Positions 1 to 7,373 are shown, counted from the stretch's first letter. The stretch is DNA of 28,799 nucleotides from JBICHM01 sp043101835 (GCA_043101835.1 JBICHM010000307.1:1-28799); one strand, 5' to 3'. The notes: a model not told the origin generated them from the sequence alone. Program-made: numbers and translations.

Positions 1-1410
1 GGCGTCTGCCTCAACTGGGGGTGCATCCCCTCGAAGAGCCTGCTGGCCAACGCCGAGCTCTACGAGAAGTGCGCCGGCCAGGCCGACGACTGGGGCCTCG
101 AGTTCGACAAGCTCCGCGTGAACTGGGAGAAGGTCATCAGCCGCAGCCGCGGCGTGGCCGACAAGCTCAACAAGGGCGTGGCCTTCCTCTTCAAGAAGAA
201 CAAGGTCGAGCACTTCGCCGGGCACGCCAAGATCGTCAGCGCGCGCAAGAACGGCGAGCCGTGCCGCGTGGAGATCCACGACGTCGACGTGAAGGAGACG
301 CTCACGCACGCTCCCGCCGAGGTGAAAGGCACTCGCGAGACGATCACCGCCGACAACATTCTCGTCGCCACCGGCTCGGTGGCGCGCGACCTGCCCTTCG
401 CCCGCTTCGACGGCGAGATGATCATCGGCGCGCGCGAGGCGATGACCCTGCCCGAGCGCCCCGAGAGCCTGATCGTCGTGGGCGCCGGCGCGATCGGCAT
501 GGAGTTCGCCTACTTCTACAACACCTTCGGCACGAAGGTCACGGTCGTCGAGATGCTGGACCGCATCCTCCCCGTGGAGGACAGCGACATCTCCAAGGGC
601 CTGGAGAAGATCTACAAGAAGCACGGCATGGACCTCCGCACCGGCCACACCGTGCTCGACATCAAGAAGGACAAGAAGAAGGTCAAGGTCACCATCGCGC
701 CGGCGAAGGACGGCAAGGCCGATGAGTCGAAGAAGCAGACCATCGAGGCCGACAAGGTGCTCCTGGCGATCGGCGTGAAGGGGCGATACGACGGTCTGTT
801 CGACGACTCGCTGGGCCTCGAGACTGTGAAGGACCACATCAAGACCGACTACACGCCGCCGAAGCCCGGCGACGACCCGGCGCCCGCGCTGACCTACCAG
901 ACGAACCTGCCGGGCGTCTACGCGGTGGGCGATGTCATCGGTCCGCCGTGGCTGGCCCACGTGGCCAGCGAGGAGGCGATCCTCTGCGTCGAGCGGATCG
1001 CGGGCCACGACCCGATTCCGATCGACTACACGGTCATCCCCGGCTGCACCTACTGCCACCCGCAGGTGGCCAGCGTCGGCTTCACGGAGCGGGCGCTGCA
1101 GGAGCAGGGTCTCAAGAAGGGCGAGGACTACGAGGTCGGCAGCTTCAACCTGATGGCCCACGGCAAGGCGATCGCCGCGAACACCAATGAAGGTGTCGTG
1201 AAGATCATCCGGGGCCTGCCCCGGGGCGAGATCCTCGGCGCCCACCTCCTGTGCGATCAGGCGACGGAGCTGATCAGCGAGATGGGCCTGGCCCGCCGCC
1301 TCGAGGCGACGACCGAGGAGATCATCGCGACGATCCACGCCCACCCGACGATGTACGAGGCGCTCCACGAGGGCGCCCTGGCGTCGGAGGGGCGGGTGAT
1401 TCACGCCTGA
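1..1410 (+). CDS. lpdA: Dihydrolipoyl dehydrogenase (E3), 5'-truncated by window edge
   Basis: FAD- and NAD-dependent flavoprotein that reoxidises dihydrolipoamide in 2-oxoacid dehydrogenase and glycine-cleavage complexes in the cytoplasm. The reading frame is open from base 1. It begins at the redox-active disulfide, CLNWGC followed by IPSK (E3 consensus CLNxGCIPSK), so only the N-terminal FAD-binding glycine motif, roughly 40 residues, lies outside the window. Downstream come ATGS (about codon 118), the NAD-binding GAGAIGMEF, the second FAD motif GVYAVGDV, and the C-terminal catalytic HAHPTMYEALHE, where the His and following Glu form the base pair of the family. A Lys-rich stretch around codons 215-235 (KKDKKKVKV) is a lineage-specific insertion. 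The gene ends 220 bp before the next one. The family assignment is firm. Which dehydrogenase complex it serves cannot be told, because E1/E2 genes are not in view. Confidence 0.95.
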   Translation, partial: GVCLNWGCIPSKSLLANAELYEKCAGQADDWGLEFDKLRVNWEKVISRSRGVADKLNKGVAFLFKKNKVEHFAGHAKIVSARKNGEPCRVEIHDVDVKETLTHAPAEVKGTRETITADNILVATGSVARDLPFARFDGEMIIGAREAMTLPERPESLIVVGAGAIGMEFAYFYNTFGTKVTVVEMLDRILPVEDSDISKGLEKIYKKHGMDLRTGHTVLDIKKDKKKVKVTIAPAKDGKADESKKQTIEADKVLLAIGVKGRYDGLFDDSLGLETVKDHIKTDYTPPKPGDDPAPALTYQTNLPGVYAVGDVIGPPWLAHVASEEAILCVERIAGHDPIPIDYTVIPGCTYCHPQVASVGFTERALQEQGLKKGEDYEVGSFNLMAHGKAIAANTNEGVVKIIRGLPRGEILGAHLLCDQATELISEMGLARRLEATTEEIIATIHAHPTMYEALHEGALASEGRVIHA

Positions 1411-1560
1411 GATCCCGCCCCCCGGTTGGGTGATTGCCGGGTCTTGCTGGATCGCGGGACATCCGGCGCCGTTTTTGGGCTCGCGCCTTGATTCCATGTG
1501 GATGATGTGGTTTCCTTCAAGGGAATCCACCCAGTGGAGCCGGTGCGTCCGGGAGGGATT

Positions 1561-1580
1561 TGTTCGGGATCACCCGAACA
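1561..1580. promoter_or_regulatory. Perfect 8-bp inverted repeat upstream of the metzincin gene
   Basis: TGTTCGGG-atca-CCCGAACA is a perfect 8-bp inverted repeat with a 4-nt spacer, lying 50 bp before the protease start codon. No T-run follows, so it is not a standard terminator of lpdA. A weak -10-like TTAATG lies just downstream (1604-1609). It could be an operator or a 5'-UTR hairpin; no regulator is identified. Confidence 0.4.
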
Positions 1581-1630
1581 GGCGGGCGCTCGGTTCACAC
1601 CCTTAATGCGTGTTGCAGGAGAAAAGCACG

Positions 1631-3136
1631 ATGAAGTCATCCCTGGCCGCCGGAGCGCTCGCCGGCTGCGTTGGTGTCGCGGCAGTCGCCGCGAGCATCA
1701 CGACCCCCGGAGCGACCGCTCGGAACATGGAGGGCGTGAGCCAGAGCCACGCCGAGACAACGGTCCCGACGCCTGCCGAAGTCATCGCCGGCGTCGCCCC
1801 CATGATGTTCGACTTTGCAGACGAGCCGATCGCGATTGAGCGGGACGGCATCTGCATGATCTTCGCCCCCGGCACCTCGCCGGAGTACATGGAATACGCG
1901 ATGAAGCGTTGGGGCCAGCTTCCCGACGCGCTTCGCTTCGAGGCCAACGATCGCTGGTTCGGATTCTCGAACAACGACCCGGTCTCGCTGACCTATTCGT
2001 TTCCGCCGGACGGCACGAATCTGAGCGGCCAGGGCGGCAGCGGCAACCTGAACATCATGAACGCGCAGTTTGACGCGGTGTTCGGCAATGCGCTGTGGAA
2101 GAGCCTCTTCCGCCAGTCGTTCGATGCGTGGGAAGCCGCGACCGGGAACATCTACACAGAGGTCTCCGACGACGGCGCGAGTTGGCCGTTCACCGGCGTG
2201 AGCGCGTCGCGCGGCCACATCCGCATTGTGGGCGAAGTGCTCGACGGTCCCGGCGGCGTCCTGGCCTTCAACTACTTCCCCGACACCGGCGACATGTTCA
2301 TGGACACCGGTGACCTGACGGGCAGCAACTTCGGCAACCCGAACAACAACTACCGCTTCCTGCGGAATGTGATCATCCACGAGAACGGCCACGGCATGGG
2401 CCTGAGCCACTCCTGCCCCGTGCAGGGCTCCAAGCTCATGGAGCCGTTCATCAACACCTCGTTCGACGGCCCGCAGATCGACGACGTGCTCGGGATGCAG
2501 ATCCTGTACGGCGACAAGTTCGAGCCGAACAACAACACCGCCACCGCGGCGACGCCGGGCGAGAGCGGGATCGTGCCCGACACGACGAAGCTCAACTCGC
2601 GACTGAGCATCGATGCGAGCGGCGACACCGATCTCTTCCGGATTTCGGTCGTCGACACGTCGACCCTCTCGGTCAGCGTGACGCCGCAGACCGGCTCGTA
2701 CCTCGCCGGCCCGCAGCTTGGCAGCGGTTGCCCGGTGCCGGGCGGCGGGTGGCCGACCGCGAATGTCGGCGACAATGCCAACCTGCGCATCGAGATCCTC
2801 AACGGCGCCGGCTCGCAGATCGGCCTGCAGGATGTCAACGGCCTCGGGCAGGGTGAGTCGATCCCGTCCTTCACGCTCCCGACTGCTGGCGACTACTTCA
2901 TCCGGATCTCGGGCTCGTCGTGGACGGACATTCAGCTCTACAACATGACCACGACGATCACCGGCGGCGGCTGCCCCGGCGATTTCAACGGCGACGGTTC
3001 GGTCAACGGCTCTGACCTGGGCATCCTGCTGGGCGCCTGGGGCAGCGCAGCGAACTTCCCGCCCGCCGACCTGAACGGCGATGGGAGCATCGACGGCGCC
3101 GACCTGGGCCTGATGCTCGGTTGCTGGACAAGCTGA
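1631..3136 (+). CDS. Secreted matrixin-like metzincin protease with PPC domain and C-terminal dockerin
   Basis: Predicted exported zinc metalloprotease of 501 aa. The ATG at 1631 is preceded by AGGAG (1617-1621, 9 nt spacing); an upstream in-frame GTG at 1610 is less likely because it precedes that RBS. Residues 1-30 form a signal peptide (MKSSLAAGALAGCVGVAAVAAS). The metzincin zinc site HENGHGMGLSH is at about 250-260 (His250, His254, His260, catalytic Glu251), with LMEPF as a likely Met-turn about 18 residues later, as in M10 matrixins. Residues from about 294 (FEPNNNTATA) to 440 (GDYFIRISG) resemble a pre-peptidase C-terminal beta domain. The end (448-501) holds two dockerin-like calcium loops, GDFNGDGSVNGSDLGILLGAWG and DLNGDGSIDGADLGLMLGCW, of the type common on planctomycete secreted proteins. 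The gene is monocistronic with its own terminator. Substrate unknown. Confidence 0.88.
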   Translation: MKSSLAAGALAGCVGVAAVAASITTPGATARNMEGVSQSHAETTVPTPAEVIAGVAPMMFDFADEPIAIERDGICMIFAPGTSPEYMEYAMKRWGQLPDALRFEANDRWFGFSNNDPVSLTYSFPPDGTNLSGQGGSGNLNIMNAQFDAVFGNALWKSLFRQSFDAWEAATGNIYTEVSDDGASWPFTGVSASRGHIRIVGEVLDGPGGVLAFNYFPDTGDMFMDTGDLTGSNFGNPNNNYRFLRNVIIHENGHGMGLSHSCPVQGSKLMEPFINTSFDGPQIDDVLGMQILYGDKFEPNNNTATAATPGESGIVPDTTKLNSRLSIDASGDTDLFRISVVDTSTLSVSVTPQTGSYLAGPQLGSGCPVPGGGWPTANVGDNANLRIEILNGAGSQIGLQDVNGLGQGESIPSFTLPTAGDYFIRISGSSWTDIQLYNMTTTITGGGCPGDFNGDGSVNGSDLGILLGAWGSAANFPPADLNGDGSIDGADLGLMLGCWTS

Positions 3137-3164
3137 TTCTGCACCTGGGTGGATGGGTATACGA

Positions 3165-3195
3165 GGGGGTCGGCGGAAGCGCCGGCCCCCTTTTT
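3165..3195 (+). terminator. Rho-independent terminator of the metzincin gene
   Basis: GGGGGTCGGCG (3165-3175), loop GAAG, CGCCGGCCCCC (3180-3190) pair over 11 bp with one G-T, followed by TTTTT (3191-3195). It starts 28 bp after the protease stop codon. Confidence 0.9.
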
Positions 3196-3262
3196 CCTTC
3201 GCTCCGTACGGCCGGGGCGGATTGCGGGCCCGCGCGGCCCGATGAAGTTCTCGGCGCGTGCC

Positions 3263-3292
3263 TTGCCACGCGCTGGCGCGGGGCGATATGCT
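3263..3292 (+). promoter_or_regulatory. Putative promoter of tRNA-Pro
   Basis: A -35 TTGCCA (3263-3268), an 18-bp spacer and a -10 TATGCT (3287-3292) would start transcription near 3299, four bases before the mature tRNA 5' end. Both hexamers resemble sigma70-type elements; position and spacing support the call. Confidence 0.55.
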
Positions 3293-3302
3293 CCGCCCTC
3301 TG

Positions 3303-3376
3303 CGGGGTGTAGCGCAGCTTGGTAGCGCGTCTCGTTCGGGACGAGAAGGTCGCAGGTTCGAATCCTGTCACCCCGA
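3303..3376 (+). tRNA. tRNA-Pro (anticodon CGG)
   Basis: A complete 74-nt cloverleaf can be read. The acceptor stem CGGGGTG pairs with CACCCCG and the discriminator is A. The D-arm is GCGC-AGCTTGGTA-GCGC. The anticodon stem TCTCG/CGAGA encloses the loop TTCGGGA, giving anticodon CGG (codon CCG) followed by G37, typical of tRNA-Pro. The T-arm is GCAGG-TTCGAAT-CCTGT with one G-T closing pair. CCA is not encoded. It has its own promoter and terminator. Confidence 0.96.
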
Positions 3377-3388
3377 TTGCGAACCTCC

Positions 3389-3420
3389 AACCCCGCACGC
3401 CGGTCGGCGTGCGGGGTTTT
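3389..3420 (+). terminator. Rho-independent terminator after tRNA-Pro
   Basis: CCCCGCACGCC (3391-3401), loop GGTC and GGCGTGCGGGG (3406-3416) form a perfect 11-bp stem followed by TTTT. It starts about 14 bp past the tRNA 3' end. Confidence 0.92.
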
Positions 3421-3525
3421 CGTTTGCGCCCCGCTCGCTCTTGAAGGGCGTGAGACCATCGCAGCGTCGCCATGGGTCGCCCGGTATGCGACACTCTCGT
3501 GCGTGCCGCCACCGGGGGACTCGAT

Positions 3526-4686
3526 TTGCTGACTCGACGCGCGTTTCTTGGTCGTGCCTGTGTTGCGAGCGCTCACGCGGCGATCCTCGGCGCAGGCGTC
3601 GGGTGCGTCGCGCCCGATCGGCGCGGGGCGGCACGCGCGCCCGAGGCGCCGCTGCCGGAGCCGGTCGTCGCGCCGCCCGGCGCGCCGATGATCGAGCATG
3701 CCGAGGTTTCCTCCGGCCCGTTGCTGCTGCCAAGCCCCGACTGCTCGCCGGGACGCGTCATGCGATGCGTCGCGGGCGTGCGCCCGTATCGCGAGGGCGG
3801 GGTGCGCATCGAGGTTCAGCGGGTCGGCGATCACTGGATCGCGCACCACTACGGGCACGGGGGCGCGGGGATCACGCTTGCGCCGGGGACGGCGGCGGAG
3901 GTCGTCCGCCGGCTCGCGTCATTGGGCGCGCCGCTGCGTGAGGCGGCGGTGCTGGGCGCAGGCGTCGCCGGGCTGATGACGGCGCACACCCTGCTGGACG
4001 CGGGGTGTCGCGTGACGATCTACACGGATCGACTCCCGCGCGACACGACCTCGTGGGTGGCGGGCGGGCAGTGGGCGCCGGCGGGCGTCGGCGCGGGAAC
4101 GCCCGGGTTCGCGCGTCATTGCGCCGAAGCGTTGCGCTGGTATGAGCGACGCCTCGGTGAGGAGTTCGGCGTCTTCCGTCGTCCGAACTATGTCGTTGGT
4201 CCGGGAGGCGGTGGATTCAGCCGTTTGCCTCGCGGCCTGCTGCCGGCGGCGCGGACGGTTGATCCGCTTCCATTTGCGGGCGCAACGCGGCGCGGGCTGG
4301 TGTACGAGACACTGCTCGTGGAGCCGCCGCGGATGCTCACGCGCCTGAGCGAAGAGGTGTTCGAGCGCTGCGAGAGCGTGGAGCGTCGGCGGTTCGTGGA
4401 TGCCGACGAGTTTCTCGACCTGCCGGAGCGGACTGTCGTGAACTGCCTCGGCCTCGGGGCGCGCGATGTAGCCGGTGACGCGTCGGTCGTGCCCATCCGC
4501 GGACAGCTGGCGCTGCTCGAGGCGCAGGACCTGCCGTACCTGTTAAGCCACCGGGGGTATATGTTCCCGCGCTCCGACGCCGTCGTGCTGGGCGGCACCT
4601 ACGAGCGCGGCGTGGAGTCGCTCGCGATCGACGCGCCGACCTGCGATCGGATCCGCCGACGCACGGAGTCGTTCTTCATGTCGTGA
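3526..4686 (+). CDS. Tat-exported FAD-dependent oxidoreductase, circularly permuted D-amino-acid oxidase fold
   Basis: Predicted exported flavoprotein oxidase of 386 aa. The TTG at 3526 is chosen because GGGGGA (3514-3519) sits 6 nt upstream and because it places a twin-arginine signal at the extreme N-terminus (LTRRAFLGRACVASAHAAILGAGVGC). An ATG at 3472 would add 18 residues and lacks an RBS. The motif order is unusual. AGVRPYR and HHYGHGGAG (about 108-115), which in D-amino-acid oxidase are the C-terminal substrate-Arg and FAD-closing segments, come first. The dinucleotide-binding VLGAGVAGLMTA (about 142-153), normally N-terminal, follows, then TSWVAGGQWAP, VVNCLGLGA, and finally PIRGQLALL and VVLGGTYERG, which are mid-protein in the usual fold. 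The protein ends where the usual one would continue into the GxRPxR segment. Substrate unknown. The stop overlaps the convergent TetR gene by 11 bp. Confidence 0.85.
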   Translation: MLTRRAFLGRACVASAHAAILGAGVGCVAPDRRGAARAPEAPLPEPVVAPPGAPMIEHAEVSSGPLLLPSPDCSPGRVMRCVAGVRPYREGGVRIEVQRVGDHWIAHHYGHGGAGITLAPGTAAEVVRRLASLGAPLREAAVLGAGVAGLMTAHTLLDAGCRVTIYTDRLPRDTTSWVAGGQWAPAGVGAGTPGFARHCAEALRWYERRLGEEFGVFRRPNYVVGPGGGGFSRLPRGLLPAARTVDPLPFAGATRRGLVYETLLVEPPRMLTRLSEEVFERCESVERRRFVDADEFLDLPERTVVNCLGLGARDVAGDASVVPIRGQLALLEAQDLPYLLSHRGYMFPRSDAVVLGGTYERGVESLAIDAPTCDRIRRRTESFFMS

Positions 4687-5287
4687 CCGTCGCGGCCTCG
4701 CTGCGCTCTGCGCCGGCGATGATCCGCTCGGCCATGGTCTTCGCGACGCGGGCCGGCGCTCCCGGATCGGCCCCGCCGTTGCGCACCTTGCCGACCACCT
4801 GCGCCGTAACGATCGCGCCCTCGAGGAGGATGTTGAGCTGTTCGGCCGTCCCGTCGGGGTCATGGAGCGCGCAGGCCTCACAGAGCTCCCGGAGGTAGCG
4901 CACGATCGCTTCCTTGTGCTCAGCGGCCACTTGGCGCGGGGCGGAGCGCGGATCGGAGAACTCCGCGGCGGTGTTGATGAACATGCAGCCGCAGAACTCG
5001 TCGCCGGCAAACCAGTCCTCGTGGTAGTCGAAGACGGCGAGCAGGCGCTCGCGTGGCGACTTTGCGCGCGACTCGACGAACTTCACCATGCGGTTGCGGA
5101 AGATCTCGTCGCGCCGGCGGAGCGCGGCGATGAGCAGCTCGTCCTTGCTCTTGAAGTGGCTGTAGAGGGTCATGCGGCTGAGGCCGCCCTCCTCGAGGAT
5201 GCTGTCGAGGGCGCTGGCCTGGAAGCCGTGGCGGTAGAAGACGCGCATGGCGGCGTCGATGAGGTCCTCGCGTCGGCTTGGGGGCAT
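4676..5287 (-). CDS. TetR/AcrR-family transcriptional repressor
   Basis: One-component repressor of 203 aa with an N-terminal TetR helix-turn-helix: RREDLIDAAMRVFYRHGF, then ALDSILEEGGLSRMTLYSHFKSKDELL at about 23-50, which carries the diagnostic LYxHFxSKxxL. The C-terminal ligand and dimer region (about 55-203) includes a CGCMF stretch; its ligand is unknown. The ATG at 5287 is preferred over one at 5314, because the best promoter (-35 TTGCGT, -10 TATACT) would start transcription near 5323, leaving almost no leader for the upstream start. A 20-bp operator overlaps that promoter, and a perfect copy lies before the divergent DUF1348 gene, so autoregulation and control of 5580-7373 are inferred. 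It converges on the flavin oxidase gene with an 11-bp overlap. Confidence 0.92.
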   Translation of the reverse strand: MPPSRREDLIDAAMRVFYRHGFQASALDSILEEGGLSRMTLYSHFKSKDELLIAALRRRDEIFRNRMVKFVESRAKSPRERLLAVFDYHEDWFAGDEFCGCMFINTAAEFSDPRSAPRQVAAEHKEAIVRYLRELCEACALHDPDGTAEQLNILLEGAIVTAQVVGKVRNGGADPGAPARVAKTMAERIIAGAERSEAATVTT

Positions 5288-5315
5288 GGCGGTCTCGCTC
5301 GTGCTTGGATGCATA

Positions 5316-5335
5316 CAGACTGACTGACCAGTATA
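5316..5335. promoter_or_regulatory. TetR operator O1, overlapping the tetR promoter
   Basis: CAGACTGACTGACCAGTATA matches the perfect palindrome at 5453-5472 at 15 of 20 positions. It covers the minus-strand -10 TATACT (5335-5330), whose -35 TTGCGT is at 5358-5353 with a 17-bp spacer. This suggests autorepression. Confidence 0.65.
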
Positions 5336-5358
5336 CCACCCGATATCACGGGACGCAA
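5330..5358 (-). promoter_or_regulatory. Putative tetR promoter
   Basis: On the minus strand, TTGCGT (5358-5353), a 17-bp spacer and TATACT (5335-5330) form a good sigma70-like promoter with a start near 5323. It overlaps operator O1. Confidence 0.6.
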
Positions 5359-5446
5359 AAGCGGCCTTCAGGTTCCCTGGATAGCGTCACTCCTTGCCAG
5401 AAACCGCGCGAAATGCTCCGATTCCCGGATTTTGGCGTCCCGTGGG

Positions 5447-5474
5447 TTGAAGTATACTGACTAGTCAGTATAGT
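5447..5474 (+). promoter_or_regulatory. Putative promoter of the DUF1348/isochorismatase-YHS transcript
   Basis: TTGAAG (5447-5452), a 16-bp spacer and TATAGT (5469-5474). The palindromic operator fills the spacer and overlaps the -10, a classic position for repression. The predicted start near 5481 leaves a leader of about 100 nt, in which no other gene is evident. Confidence 0.55.
5453..5472. promoter_or_regulatory. TetR operator O2, perfect 20-bp palindrome
   Basis: TATACTGACTAGTCAGTATA is a perfect palindrome, AT-rich against a GC-rich background and of a size typical for TetR-family dimers. A near copy (O1) lies 137 bp away at the tetR promoter. The pairing of the two sites with a divergent TetR gene is the main evidence. 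Confidence 0.8.
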
Positions 5475-5579
5475 TGCCCTCGGCGTCGAGGTTGACCGGC
5501 GCCACCGCCCAGTGCGGTTCGCGCCGAGGCCGGGTGTTCCGGGCGCCACGCGAGCCGCGAGCCAGAGAGGAGGCCGCCG

Positions 5580-6068
5580 ATGGCCACCACGACGCCGACA
5601 GGGACACCGGGCGTGCTCGCCCCCCCATTCACGCGAGAGAGCGCGATTCTGAAGGTCAGGGCGGCGGAGGACGCCTGGAACAGCCGCGACCCCGAGCGGG
5701 TGTCGCTGGCCTACACGCCGGACAGCCGCTGGCGGAATCGCGACCGCTTTATCGAGGGGCGGGACGAGATCCGCGCGTTTCTCGAGGGCAAGTGGGTGCG
5801 CGAGCGCGACTACCGGCTGATCAAGGAGTTGTGGGCGTTCACCGCCGACCGCATCGCGGTGCGGTTTCAGTACGAGTGGCACGACGCGGCCGGCCGGTGG
5901 TTCCGCAGCTACGGCAACGAGTTGTGGGAGTTCGACGACGCCGGCCTGATGCATCGGCGCGAAGCGAGCATCAACGATCTGGCGATTGACGCTTCCGAGC
6001 GCCGGTTCCTCTGGGACGCGCCGGGTGCGCGCCCGGTGACGCACCGGGGATTGCCGGCAGTGATTTGA
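5580..6068 (+). CDS. DUF1348 family protein (NTF2-like/SnoaL-like fold)
   Basis: Small soluble protein of 162 aa without a signal peptide. The ATG at 5580 has a strong RBS, AGGAGG at 5568-5573, 6 nt upstream. The sequence carries the hallmarks of DUF1348: PPFTRESAILKVRAAEDAWNSRDPERV (about 17-43), YTPDSRWRNRDRFIEGRDEIRAFL, KWVRERDYRLIKELWAF, RIAVRFQYEWHDAAGRWFRSYGNELWEFDDAGLM and RREASINDL. The family adopts the cone-shaped NTF2-like fold, but no reaction is established for it. It is the first gene after the TetR-controlled promoter and probably shares a transcript with the isochorismatase-YHS gene 108 bp downstream. I infer inducible expression when the TetR ligand is present. Confidence 0.88.
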   Translation: MATTTPTGTPGVLAPPFTRESAILKVRAAEDAWNSRDPERVSLAYTPDSRWRNRDRFIEGRDEIRAFLEGKWVRERDYRLIKELWAFTADRIAVRFQYEWHDAAGRWFRSYGNELWEFDDAGLMHRREASINDLAIDASERRFLWDAPGARPVTHRGLPAVI

Positions 6069-6176
6069 CGTGAATGCGCGGCGTGACGCCGCGGACAACG
6101 ACCCCGGCGCGCCCGGCGCGGGCGCGCGACGACCGATTCAGTCACGAGCAGATTCACACACGAAAGGAAGAGTCCG

Positions 6177-7373
6177 ATGAACCGTTTCAGCATCACCGTC
6201 ATTTCTGCCCTTTCCCTCGCGAGCGTCGCCGCCGGCGCGCACTTCGCGGCCCCGTCGGACGCGCCCGAGCGCGCCGCGGAGGTGCACTACATCAACGCGT
6301 CGCGTCCGGATGCGCCGATCCCGCGCCCCGGGGTCGACCTGGCGCGGGGGAAGTTCGCGGTCGTCGTGATCGATCCGCAGAACGACTTCCTGAGCCCGGA
6401 CGGCGTCGCCTGGGGCGTCGTGGGGCAGAGCGTGACGGAGAACAACACGGTCGAGAACATCGGCAGCCTCTTTGAGGCTGCGAAGAGCGCGGGCGCGCCT
6501 GTGTTCATCAGCCCCCACTACTACCCGCACGACCACGCCTGGAAGATGGAGGGCGCGCTCGAGTCGCTGATGCACCAGATCGGCATGTTCGACCGGGAGG
6601 GCCCGCTCGACGTCGAGGGCTTCGACGGCTCCGGCGCCGACTGGCTGGAGCGATACAAGCCCTACATCGAAGACGGGAAGACCGTCGTGACGAGTCCGCA
6701 CAAGGTCTTCGGGCCGGAGTCGAACGACCTCGTGCTCCAGCTCCGCAAGCAGGGCATCTCGCAGGTCGTGCTCGCGGGGATGTCGGCAAACCTGTGCGTG
6801 GAATCGCACATGCGTGAGCTCGTCGAACAGGGATTCGAGGTGGCGGTGGCGGCCGACGCGACGGCCGCGGCGAAGCTGCCCGGGTACGACGGCTACGAGG
6901 CGGCCTTCGTGAACTACCGGATGATCGCCAGCGACGTCTGGAGCACCGAGGAAGCGGTGCGCAACATCCATGCGGCGCGCGGCGAGTTGGTGAACGTCGC
7001 GGGCGCCAGCAGCGTCGCCCTGAGCGGGTTCGACCCGGTGTCGTTCTTTCGCGAGTCGGCGCCCGTGAACGGCTCGCCCTTCATCAGCGCCGAGCATCGC
7101 GGCGCCACCTACTTCTTCGCCAGTGAGGCCAACAAGACGCGCTTCCTGAGCGCGCCGGACACCTTCGCCCCGCAGTTCGGCGGCTTCTGCTCATACGGCG
7201 TGTCGATCGGCAAGCTGCTGCCGGTGGACATCACCACCGCCCAGGTGCGAAACGGCAAGCTGTACCTGAACCTGAACCCGGACATCCGCGTGAAGTTCGA
7301 CGAGGACTTCGCCGGCAACGTCGGGCGGGCCGAGCAGAACTGGCCGGGGCTGTTCGAGCAGAACGCGAAGTGA
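6177..7373 (+). CDS. Exported isochorismatase-like cysteine hydrolase fused to a YHS-like domain
   Basis: 398-aa protein with an N-terminal signal peptide (MNRFSITVISALSLASVAAGAHFA) and RBS AAGGAAGAG just before the ATG. Residues about 58-270 form an isochorismatase-like hydrolase with a complete catalytic triad: Asp66 in VIDPQNDFL, Lys176 in SPHKVFG and Cys207 in MSANLCVESH. This fold hydrolyses isochorismate, nicotinamide or related amides; here the substrate is unknown. Residues about 282-395 resemble a YHS-type domain: GFDPVSFF, then HRGATYFFASEANKTRFLSAPDTFAPQFGGFCSYGVSIGK, as in small exported YHS proteins thought to bind metal or redox cofactors. The fusion and the export signal are both unusual for an isochorismatase. 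It probably forms an operon with the DUF1348 gene under the TetR operator. Confidence 0.87.
   Translation: MNRFSITVISALSLASVAAGAHFAAPSDAPERAAEVHYINASRPDAPIPRPGVDLARGKFAVVVIDPQNDFLSPDGVAWGVVGQSVTENNTVENIGSLFEAAKSAGAPVFISPHYYPHDHAWKMEGALESLMHQIGMFDREGPLDVEGFDGSGADWLERYKPYIEDGKTVVTSPHKVFGPESNDLVLQLRKQGISQVVLAGMSANLCVESHMRELVEQGFEVAVAADATAAAKLPGYDGYEAAFVNYRMIASDVWSTEEAVRNIHAARGELVNVAGASSVALSGFDPVSFFRESAPVNGSPFISAEHRGATYFFASEANKTRFLSAPDTFAPQFGGFCSYGVSIGKLLPVDITTAQVRNGKLYLNLNPDIRVKFDEDFAGNVGRAEQNWPGLFEQNAK

Noticed and set aside
3003..3512. Minus-strand reading frame containing GVTGFEPATFSSRTRRATKLRYTP
   Set aside because: This is the antisense translation of tRNA-Pro (3303-3376), a well-known spurious 'protein' in databases; the rest is antisense to the metzincin end and terminators.
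5474..5989. Plus-strand frame starting within the TetR operator region
   Set aside because: Out of frame with the DUF1348 gene that has a strong RBS; Arg/Gly-rich shadow and no RBS of its own.
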